Shown: piece by piece, positions 23,411 to 33,374 of the stretch | How positions within the stretch are numbered: position 1 is the first letter of the stretch | Layout: each line of letters begins with the position of its first letter | Assembly (NCBI RefSeq): GCF_022458985.1 | Contig: NC_061770.1 | Location: forward strand, 5,985,506-6,049,505 | DNA from: Mugil cephalus | Taxonomy: Eukaryota > Chordata > Actinopteri > Mugiliformes > Mugilidae | Direction of reading: 5' to 3' | Length of the DNA stretch: 64,000 nucleotides | The notes under the pieces: generated by a model | Databases searched by the model: none | Told to the model about the DNA's origin: nothing | What the model saw: the letters and a program-made list of their open reading frames with translations, nothing else | Position numbers and translations under genes: made by a program

Positions 23411-24518
23411 CTCTCGACAGATCTGCCCTGCTACTGTTAGAGCTCCAGCTTGAAACCCCTTGAGCTAAAACAGGACTGTGTATACTGAGAATACATATTA
23501 CAGTTTCCAGACTGTTCTCCCAGCCTCTACACAAAATCCTTTGTTTAGAAAAATGTATTAGCGCGGGGTTAAGGAAATTCCAAGCTTAGAAAAACACAGT
23601 GTCTTTGGCTCAGCTGAAACTATAGATCGCAATCTGAGGCCTTTCCTCCAAATCTCAGTGCTGACAATATTGACAACCACTATTTGAACGAGAAAGAGCT
23701 GGAAACAACAACCAAAGCAGTCCCATCACAATCACTCCAGTTAGTATGAATATTAAAAGTGGTTCTTTTGCCAAAGCAGAAGCCTGCCTGCCCTGACTTG
23801 ACTTTTTGGACATTGTTTTTATTTTTATTTTTATTATTGTGCCTTTATGGAACAACAAAAAGAAAACATCAGCTCTTTTTTTAAAATTTTCCACCAGATT
23901 TTATACATGTATCGATTTCTTTTTATAGGTTGTTTTTATAAGGAAATCTATTTTTAAACGTGGTTCTTCTATGCAACCCAGTTTTGGAATGACATGGAGA
24001 GTACCTCTTAAATAGACAGTCAAGGATTAAACATTACTGTAGCCTTATTTACCTGTACATGAGCAACAGAACAAAGTGTATTTTACTTATTTGTACTATA
24101 ACACAGTTTCTACAAAACATGCAATATAGATCATCAGTGGTCAGAGCGATATTATTGGTTCTAAGTTAGTAAAGCAGGACGAAATCTTGTCTTTGAAGGG
24201 CCGTTGAAAACAGACACACTGGAATACGTTGGCACATAGGACGACCATAAACGCCACAGTTTTCAGTAAAGGTTTAACAATAGTTCATTTTTACTATGTT
24301 ATTTTTTTTCTTTTGTTACTAAATGACAAACAACTTGCACTTGTTTTATAATGACAGTGCTGAAAGTCAAAACTGTGCCTTTGAAATTCGGACAGAGAAT
24401 GGTGTTCTGCCTGAACAGAGATTTGTAGGCCTACACACTCTGATGTGTCATGCTGAGCGTGAGAAAACACTGTCAAGAGCAAGTGTAATGCCAGTGGCTG
24501 TGGTACTTGCAGTGCAAC

Positions 24519-24525
24519 ACTTGAA
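24519..24525 (+). promoter_or_regulatory. miR-26 seed site in its host 3' UTR
   Basis: ACTTGAA pairs with miR-26a nucleotides 2-7 with an A opposite position 1 (7mer-A1). A weaker 6mer, ACTTGA, is at 23796-23801. Feedback of miR-26 on ctdsp2 is known in zebrafish and mammals, which makes this site more credible than a random 7mer. Confidence 0.6.
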
Positions 24526-25020
24526 AATATCAAATTAGATTTTTTTTAACATGTGTGAGTGTTTTTTTTTTCTATATTTATTGGCCAAAAACTTGTCCAG
24601 TACTTCTTAATGCTCAACATTTTGTATTGTAATCCGTTTGCCTTCTTTGAGGCTGGCCTTGTGTTTAACTGTTTTATCTGTGCCTCAATAACACTCTTTT
24701 TGCTGTCAATGTTCATAGACAATTCAAAACCTTCTGAGATTCAATCATGCAAGAAAACTACTTTTTTTTTTCATATGAATTTCAATACAACGGATATTTT
24801 GTGGGGTTATGTTTCTTGGTAGTATGGTTTTTATATGATGTTCAATGTCGGATGCGATTATTGCCTGCATGTTAACTAGTAAAATATGACAATGAAAATG
24901 TACCAGTTGTGATGACCAAAAGTATTTGTTGAGAGTCGCAATTTGTCTTTGTGTATCCGAATAAATCAGAAACTCATTTTGTCTACCTGATCTGACCAAA
25001 ACTCTAAAAGATGAGGTGCT

Positions 25021-25050
25021 ACCAATTTTTACTTTAAAATAAAAATTGGT
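25021..25050 (+). terminator. Hairpin enclosing the distal ctdsp2 poly(A) signal
   Basis: ACCAATTTTTA (25021-25031) and TAAAAATTGGT (25040-25050) are perfect 11-base inverted repeats around an 8-base loop. The AATAAA at 25038-25043 straddles the loop and the right arm. In RNA this could hide or present the cleavage signal. Confidence 0.55.
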
Positions 25051-25083
25051 TATATTTTACAGTCTCTGGGTGTATGTTTGTTT

Positions 25084-25960
25084 CATCCACTGAAGAACAT
25101 GCAGTGTCCATTCTCAAAATTATGTAATTTTTTAATCTCTAATTTCTCTCTTTTATCCCCTTTAAATCATTACACTGCACTACTTGCAAACTTAATAAAA
25201 TAAGTAAAGTATCTATAAATATATTCACTGAAATACTATGTATCAGGAAACCTTTGTTTTTGAAAGTAGTTACTTCAGTACTCGTATCTTACAATGCTGT
25301 TTACTCTTATGTCAGAAGATGAAAGGTACGTGTTACAAAAGTCCAAGCTAAGGCTATTGATTACATGCATAGAAAAGCTAATAAAACATTAGTATGAATA
25401 ACAATGACACTAAGAATATATTTTTTTACTCATACTAAGAAGAATTAATTATTTTATCATTAAAAGGGACAAAGCATGATATATGATACATTTCGCAATA
25501 TATAATATACATTAAAAAAAATCCATTGTATTGTTATACGTCATTAATTTAAAAATATTAGGACAAGTTACAACATAATTGTACATGTTGCATGCCGTTG
25601 CGTCATGACAGAAATCAACCACAAGACACTCATTTACACTCCTTCGCATAAATTTGCATCAGCCTAACATACGTTTCTGTTTGATGTTTGCTTCGTAATG
25701 TTTATTTCGTGGTCAAACATGAACTTTGGCTCTAGGTTTTAACGCTAAAGCCGCTGCTTTGTTGTTTACAGAATATAATGGTGAACGTCTCTGTCACTAC
25801 CGGCCATTTTAGGTGTACCGGAGACATTACTCTGTGACACACCAGGAAGTGCATCTTTAACAGAAAACCTCTTTCTCTGGCAGAGGCTCCTTTAAAGGAA
25901 TAACAAATTGGTTTACTACATATAAATCCTAACACGACATGTTAATTTAGTTCCATTAGC
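25084..25960. other. Intergenic region between ctdsp2 and tmbim6
   Basis: Under 1 kb, very AT-rich, no exon or named repeat seen. The two genes are tandem on the same strand. Confidence 0.6.
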
Positions 25961-25969
25961 ACCGTTGAA

Positions 25970-26144
25970 ACCCGCCATATTTTCGCTTTCACTCCGCGTA
26001 TCGCGACTACAATCTTCTGGGCGTTTCCATGGTGACATCAGCAGGGTGCCGTGGGCTGACTGACACGTACTGTTTTGTTTAAAAAAATCAAGCAGTAAAG
26101 CAGGACGGACGCAGGAAGGGAGTGAAACAGCTTGAATCAGAGAG
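25970..26144 (+). promoter_or_regulatory. tmbim6: tmbim6 promoter and untranslated exon 1
   Basis: A small CpG-richer patch (25985-26110) precedes a probable leader exon ending at 26144, with donor gtagga at 26145. At 26023-26036 GTTTCCATGGTGAC is a near-palindromic X-box of the type bound by RFX factors, followed directly by a CRE-like tgacatca. No TATA box is seen. The exon start is not determinable. Confidence 0.5.
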
Positions 26145-27030
26145 GTAGGAGAGAAGCTTAGACATACTAGGCTTATTGTGCGTGTGTAGGTATGTCGTAA
26201 TCACGCTTGCTAACATTTATTTTCGATAAATGCTGAAAATTGAACGTCGAGTTTTGTGGACTTACGAGCTGTTGCTAGCTAGCCAGCTAGGCTGCTTGTT
26301 ATTTTAACGCCTACGGGTTAGCTACGTTAGCTATTAAGAAGATAGTCTCATGCGTCAAGCACGGCGTTGCTTGGCCTGGTAATATACTTATTTCTAATTC
26401 AGTCGTGTTTCTTTTGTTTTTGGCTAATGTTAGCGAACACGGATAGCATACTACCAGAAAGCTATTTCGCTTGCTGTGCGTGATTGAGCGCTAGTTATGG
26501 TTGTGGACATTTAACGACATTTAACCTGTTGTGTAACGTTAACTTCATGTTGCAAACCCTCACCCAGTTAATCTGAACACTTCTGGTTTGCGACGTTTGT
26601 GTTGGATTAATATTTAAAAGCATAATAATTTCCTCATCGAAAGTAAAAGTAACCACGCCACAGTAACTTACTCAACGTTAAAGCCCAATTGTTAAAGATT
26701 GTTCGATATTAGTATATAAAACTATATATGTTTATTTTTTTTGAAAATCACATTTCAGTGTTTTATTTTTACCTCATTGAAACACTAACACTGACTATAT
26801 GGCGTTGGTTAATTTAATAACAATATATCGCGTGTGTTTTTGTGTGTAAAGTCTTAATATAAAAAGCTCACATATAGGTGTTTTCCTCTAAAGCCAAAAC
26901 GTAGAGTAAAATATAAATACACAAGTAAACTGGTCATGGTTTCCCACTATTTACCAATAACAAATGACTTCCCCTGTACTTAACTGATGTAGACTAGCAG
27001 CTGTAAACATTTGACTGACTATCGAGATTT

Positions 27031-27104
27031 AATTTAAATGCATTTCTGTACAGAGGAGCGATTGGCCACATCTCGGTTCCTGATTTCACCATAAAACACC
27101 ATGA
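27031..27104 (+). repeat. Upstream duplicate of the tmbim6 start-codon exon
   Basis: The block 27041-27093 repeats 27130-27182 at a constant 89-base offset with only about ten differences, including the acceptor (ctgtacag), the leader AGGAG...CATCTCGGTTCCTGATTTCACC, and the position of the start codon, which is ATA here (27091-27093) rather than ATG. Ten bases on, a new ATG (27101-27103) opens a four-codon frame ending at TAG, and GTACGT at 27105 could act as a donor. It may be an alternative untranslated exon or a decaying duplicate. Confidence 0.7.
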
Positions 27105-27179
27105 GTACGTTATAGGTGTAATTTATTTGTATTTCTGTTCAGAGGAGACATTGCCCAGATCTCAGTTCCTGATTTCACC

Positions 27180-30100
27180 ATGAACGTGTTTGACCGCAAC
27201 ATCAACATTGATGCTCTCTTGAAGTTCTCTCAAATGTACGTAAGCATGCAGTACATTACCGGGTGACGTATGACAGTTGTCCCCTTCTGTAACTCAGGTG
27301 TTCATGTCCCGTGTCTTCTTCTTGCTAATCTTTTTTTGCAGATCTCATTCCACCCAGGTGCACTTGAAGAATGTGTACTCCAGCTTGGCAGTTTGTATGT
27401 TTGTGGCCGCGGCTGGCTCCTACGTCCATGTTGTCACACGCCTTTTTCAGGTAATTCATATGGCCTCCTGTGCAGTTCGGTTGTTTATGTCACTCCATGT
27501 CATGATCTAATGTATATAAATAATAATAAATGTTGAGACATTGAGTAATTGTATCAGCTGCCACTGAGAAATTATCTGAGGTGCTAAGTCATCAAGATCT
27601 AGATATCTGATTAAGTTGAATTTACTTGTTGACACTGCACTAAAGAAATCAGGTGTAAAGTCACTCCAGTGTGTGTTTTCAGAAAGTGTTATGACATTCA
27701 TAGGTGTGAACACCACAGTCTCAGTGTCCCAGTAGTTTGTCCTATCACCTCCTTTTCATGCAGACAACTGACTCAGACAGGTTGTCTAAAACAGCCAAGT
27801 ATCTTTTTGGAAGTTCAAATTCTTTGTTGCTTAGTCACCTCTATACATGTTTCATGTGATAACAACAGGCTTTAGAAAACAATACAACTGAGCGTGAGTT
27901 CTGCTGCCACATTCTTCGTCTTTGCTACCAGCCAGTATTTTATGTAGGTTTTAAAAAGAAACTACATTTGTCGTGGATTAAAGATTGGAGATCAAATACC
28001 TCATTTATCTTCCACAACACAACAGAAAACAACATAAGAACCCAAGGATATAGTATCCTCATGTTTATCAGTTCTCTAGAGGTACATATGATAATACTAG
28101 TACCACAGAATAAAGTACATGTCTGAGATGAATGTGAATTACTGTAAGATTTTAAGATGGAAATGTTCTTTTGCCTTAGAGTCGTTCTGTCACCCATTAA
28201 AAACTTCCTAAATACGGTATTGTCTTTGAATGAGAACCATTTTTTTCCCCCATGTTTCAGATTATATGACACAATAAGTGAGTGAGCTGTATCTTCATTG
28301 CGGTATTGTTGCCTTATCTTTATCTGTACCTTGTGGCCTTGTTCTCAGGGCGGAGTGCTGTCTGTGCTCGGCTCTCTGGGGCTGATGTTCTGGCTCGCCA
28401 TGACACCCCACAACCCGGCCACAGAGAAGAAGAGACTGGCAATCCTCGCTGGATTTGCTTTCCTCACAGGTAACCTGGCAATAATGTGAACAGGTTTCAT
28501 AAAGAAATAAGTTTTCATTAGTTTCATTAGTTTTGCGGTTAAAGTGAGTGCACAAAAACTAGCAGAAACCACAGTGTTATGAAATTCGGCAAGCTGCAGC
28601 AATGACAGGTGAAATTAAAGATTGCCCACTTGAAAACCCCAATGATGTGCTGCTTTCTGCCTACAGGCATTGGTTAGACTAGTTAGCTCTTGTCTTCTTG
28701 TTGCTAGCTGGTAGCTGACTGCTAGCCTGCTGGTCGGTTTTCAGTTGGACTGGGCTTCTGAATGTGTTTTGTCTGAGATCTTGGCACAAGGGATTGTAAC
28801 ATCTCATCCTGTGTAATAATGAATGATTAAGGAAGGAAGGGAAGTGAAGTGGGAGGGTACCAAATAATCTAATCTCAGTTGGGTGTCAACAAACAATAAG
28901 AGCAAAATATGCATTTTATTGAGATATAGCTTAACTTTGGTTCCACTGCAGGCAGATCACCACTGTGGTCTCCAACAAACCCTGATACAGCACTGAAAAC
29001 TCAAAAACCAGAAAATGTGATTCCTGGGTTCGCATTTCTGCAGTCATATTTATTCCCTGTGAGCACACACACTTATTTGCACTACAGCCGCATTTGCACG
29101 TATGGTAATTGTGTGTGTTCACTTGCTTTGGAGACAAGGCAGTAATATACATACAGAAAGTGATCTCTAATCAGTAACGTAAGTACCAAAATGGAACAGC
29201 ACTATCTGTAATGTATAGGTTTGATCCTAAAAACTCTATGAAGCTTCTCCATGAACTAAAAGAAAAGTGGGTGAATTGACATTATCGAAGTGAAGGCTAT
29301 CTCTGTCCATGCACTAGCAAACCTTAAATTTGAATGGAGGTTTGGTTTATAAGAATTTAAAGCAGTGTTTACTTTCCTCTCTCACCAGGCGTTGGACTTG
29401 GCCCCACTCTGGACTTTGTGATCTCTGTCAATCCGAGGTATGTGAAAGATTATTCAGTTTAGCAGCTCGCTGAAGGAAAGTTAACCGTTGACTATAAACT
29501 GTAGGTTTATGCAGCTTTACATTTATTTACTAAATGATTAAAGATTGTTCTGCTTTGTTTCTCTTCAGCATCATCGTGACAGCTTTCATGGGAACCTCCA
29601 TGATTTTCATTTGCTTCACTCTCAGCGCCCTTTATGCCAAACGCAGGAGCTACCTGTTCCTTGGAGGTAAAGGCAGTTTATTAATGGTGCTGTAGATGAC
29701 GTACATATTTTTGTCCTGCAGATAAAGGCCATTTTACATGAACACACAAAGTAAAAGTATATCATAAGTAACCTTTCTTTTTCTCCTAAGGCACTCTGAT
29801 GTCTGGCCTTTCCCTCCTCTTCCTCATGTCTGTGATGAACATGTTCTTTGGATCCATGTTGCTGTTTAAGGTAGTTGAACCAAGTGACTTTGGAAAAGTC
29901 TGATCAGCTGTTTGTGGCGATTTGTTGTGTACATCACTGAGTCTTTCTTTTCTGACAGGCGCACATGTATCTCGGACTGGTCATCATGTGCGGCTTCGTC
30001 TTGTTTGACACTCAGCTCATCATTGAGAAAGCAGAAAACGGAGATAAGGACTACGTCTGGTGAGGACCTGTGTTCACTACTAGACAACCCCACCTGCACG

Positions 30101-30815
30101 CTTTATCTCATCCTTTTCATAACCAAATGCCATGCAAACGCATCATCCCTTATCAATGAGTACAATTCTACATGTCATCACTTCTCACTAAAAAATTATG
30201 ATGCAAATAATATGTGTCCTTTGAGAAGTGTTACATCATGTCAGCCCTTACATGACGAATTTGTCGGCTTTGCAGCCTTTTATTGTGGCGGTGATGAATT
30301 ATATGTGGTTTATTTCTTTTTAAGGCACTGTGTGGACTTGTTCCTCGATTTCATCACCATCTTCAGGAAACTGATGGTCATCCTTGCCATGAACGATAAG
30401 GTATGGACATATCATTTTTATATTTCTCTCATTTGTTTTAGTATTCCACTAATAATCAGAATAGAAATGCTTCATGGAACCACCGCAATTTATTAGAATT
30501 TTTTTTATAGTGTCCATGTAACACAACTTAGAAGTAGACATTGTTTACGGACAGACACCTTCCTGAAGCTAAAGGTGGTAAGGCTGGATATATAGAGAGA
30601 TTTCATTATTTTACGTAGAGAATACTTTCATTAGAGGATGTGAGAGACAGAAATCTAAAAAACAATCAGCACCTACTTTTTCTACACATCTGTTTGGCTC
30701 GGTATATCTAGACTAAAGTGTGAGTTTGTCATGTGCTTGTTATGACTGCTGTTGTGTTGTGAAACTGATTATTTGTGTCTCTTTTTTTCAGGAGAAGAAG
30801 AAGGAAAAGAAGTAA
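27180..30815 (+). CDS. tmbim6: Bax inhibitor-1 (TMBIM6)
   Basis: Multi-pass ER membrane protein that leaks Ca2+ in a pH-dependent way and protects against ER-stress and Bax-driven death. Coding exons: 27180-27235, 27342-27450, 28349-28469, 29389-29437, 29569-29666, 29791-29870, 29959-30059, 30325-30400, 30792-30815 (TAA). Every junction keeps frame and the product is 237 residues, the same length as human TMBIM6 as I recall it. It begins [17 protein letters not shown], like the human N-terminus, has the conserved stretches [32 protein letters not shown] and [15 protein letters not shown], six to seven hydrophobic segments, and the basic C-terminal tail EKKKEKK that is needed for pH sensing in the family. 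The start is the first ATG of the exon after the acceptor at 27142. Confidence 0.96.
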
Positions 30816-31765
30816 ACAATGTTTGAGTAGCAGGAAATATAACAATCATTCAAAAAAGGCACAATTTGCAATGCACTTGGTGCTTTTCACTTTCTGTCTT
30901 CATTTTCTCAAATTAACTCCTATGTGGTCTTATATTATTGAAACTCTTTGATTTATTTGAAAACTTACAATAAGGGTTGAATGTAAGTTTATGGCACAGT
31001 AATGCTAGTCCCACCAAGGCTGAGACTGGAAAATAACGCTGCAGTGATCACCGTTGGCCTGTAGAGGGGAGCGTTGTCCTATGAAGGCTCCCAGCCGCTG
31101 AGCAGCAGATAAGACGATTTTCATATTACTGTTATTTAGTGCCATAAATTGATGACAGGATAGACTCCTTTTAGTGGATCACGTGAGCTTCTGAGACTGC
31201 TTGTTTTCTTTTGTGTGATTTCACCTGTTGATTTGCTTATTTATAGTTTTCCTCTTTAGCAGAGTGTCACAAGATATTGTGTCCCATGATTTTGACAACA
31301 GATCCTCCTTTCAGAAAGTTCCCTCTTAATTGTTCTGTTTTCCACAAGTTTTGTTTTGAATAATCTGAATTGTGAAGCCTGGTAACAAAAACCAAACCCC
31401 AAAAGCCTGTTGGACTCGTGATGATCGCCACAACACTCGAGCGGACTTGCAGCCACTCGTTGGCCTGGATTTGGGATTTTGGACTGGTGGAGGAGGAAGA
31501 GCTGGTGCCATCTGTCCATTTATTTTTCTGCGGATGGCAAAGACAGGCAAATTATTCCAACCGCTCCCTTTGTAAATCTCTCTAAATATCTGTTGTCTAG
31601 AAGGTAGTTTGCCAAATAATGTCATGTTAACCTAAAAATTTGGCTCTCAGTGCAGTTTTCTTTTTTTGGAAGTGTATACTGTGAAGAATTTATTTTATTG
31701 ATGTAAAACTGAAACTAATAATTTGATACATTTGCTCAAATAAATGTGTTGAACGTATTAAATGG
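30816..31765 (+). other. tmbim6: tmbim6 3' UTR
   Basis: About 0.95 kb following the TAA. The poly(A) signal AATAAA at 31739-31744 is preceded by T-rich sequence and followed by a GT-rich element (tgtgttgaacg). No coding exon seen. Confidence 0.6.
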
Positions 31766-31869
31766 GTAATCGCATCTTTTAGTCCCTGCACACTAAGAAA
31801 AACCTGCAGCTTCATTCTTGGTTGAGCTACTTTTTCTCTCAGTAAATTGTAGTATTTCCAGCCTCTACT

Positions 31870-33374
31870 TAAGAGTAGAGAGTAGAGTAGAGAGTTTTCT
31901 TTTGGCATGCATCAATTTATATGATTTGAAATAGTTTTCTTTGAGATTTAAATCCTTGCCAGTTATTCAAAATATATTTCTGTTAGTAATAAAGACACAG
32001 TACACCAATCAGCCACAACATTAAGACCACTGACAGGAGAAGTAAGTAACATTGATCTCTTCTGCTGGGGTTCTACTGACATTCATGATGCTGTTACTTA
32101 GACATGTATCAAACACCTAGACCAGACCAGACCAGACACCCCCTCCCCATAGCAATGACACTCCTTGATGACAGCAGCCATCCCCAGCAGGACAGCAATA
32201 TTAGGAAGGTGGTCGTAATGTTATGCCTATGACGCATATGATGCATTAAAGGGCTCTGTGCTGTCGCTGTAAGGGTAAAGCCAGTTTTATGTATATGTAA
32301 AACAACATTACTTGAGATTTTGTAAACATAATTTCCACGCATGCCTGTAATTGACTCTACGAGAATTACTTAAGAACACATTTACACACAAACAACTAAA
32401 TCAAAACATTTTAATTAGAAAGTTGAAAAACGGCAGTCGGTACATAGGACCTCTATTTGCTAGGGAACAAACGGCAATAGAGATGTTGAAACACAAGATA
32501 TGAACTTAATCTACTAAGCGAGGAGGGCGGCAGTATTCACAGAAACATTACAAAAAAAAGATGACTGTTAAAGATGTACATTTAAAATAAATAAATAATA
32601 GAAATACATATTCATTGAATAGCGTAGCCATTTCTCTTATCTATGTCATTATTGCTGGTATATATTACCTTTAAATGTATTATGATTTAAAAACAAGACA
32701 TAACCTTCCTCGGCCGCAAAAATCAATATCAATATCAACATGATCAATAAAATCGTTTGTACATTTAAAATTGTGATGCATGAGTTTAGCGATTAAGAAT
32801 CACAGACATGAACATTCAATTTTTTATTATTTTTTTGTAGGCGCTCAACATTTTTTGTTGTTTTTTGTTGTCATTTTTTTTTTAAATACATTATGTGATG
32901 AAATGATGTCGAGAACAGAATGGGTTTATCAATACAGTACGTCGTCTATCGAGCTGATCGCCGCTTCCTTGATGAACAAACATCCTTCGAGCAGGATGAC
33001 GGAAACAAAGGACAGGTCTCTGAACAGCCACCAGGAAGTGACAGCTTCTTGTGCTGATCGTTAGCTTGGCCATGCGTTTTGTAGTCCTGTATACATGAAT
33101 TAAAGACAAGTGTCCACAGTTCAGTCTGATTGTGAAAAAGTGAATATATTATTTGGGCTTTTGGCTTCATGTTTATTGGAAATCCTGAGGAGATCAATCC
33201 ATCTTTCCAGTTGCAGCAGCTGATGAGACGTCACCAGATTATTCTTTGCAGCGTCCACAGTTTCTTTTCCTCAAAGGTGGTGGTGGTGGCGGGTCAGCGG
33301 CATCACAGAACAGCCAGCGACCAGGAGACGTGATGAGTACTTGTGTCCCTCTCCCCCCCCAGTCCCTGGCTGCA
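31870..33374 (-). other. nckap5l: Convergent gap and nckap5l 3' UTR
   Basis: tmbim6 (+) and nckap5l (-) end toward each other here. On the - strand, candidate poly(A) signals are at 33172-33177 and 32823-32828, so the nckap5l UTR is probably about 0.2-0.55 kb. The rest is AT-rich and holds the Tc1-like element at 32.0 kb. Confidence 0.45.
32001..32234 (+). mobile_element. Tc1-like deletion derivative with both ends
   Basis: The left end 'ccaatcagccacaacatta' (32005-32023) and the right end 'gtcgtaatgttatgcct' (32212-32228) are approximate inverted repeats of the family also seen at 0.7, 6.4 and 9.6 kb. The 230-base interior keeps small pieces of the transposase gene in order ('ctgacattcatg', 'agcaatgacactccttgatg', 'cagcaggaca'), with most of it deleted. 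A (GACCA)n triplet at about 32120-32135 marks a deletion join. Confidence 0.7.

Larger units (their letters stand above)
23411..25060 (+). other. ctdsp2: ctdsp2 3' UTR
   Basis: A 1.6 kb AT-rich tail with no competing gene. Poly(A) signals AATAAA occur at 24960-24965 and 25038-25043, the second followed by a GT-rich stretch (tgggtgtatgtttgttt, 25067-25083) typical of a downstream element. A 7-base miR-26 site is at 24519-24525 and a 6-base one at 23796-23801. Confidence 0.7.

Noticed and set aside
29912..30496. Open frame of 194 codons on the + strand
   Set aside because: It runs through tmbim6 exons 8 and 9 in the wrong frame and across their introns; the spliced tmbim6 frame explains the region.
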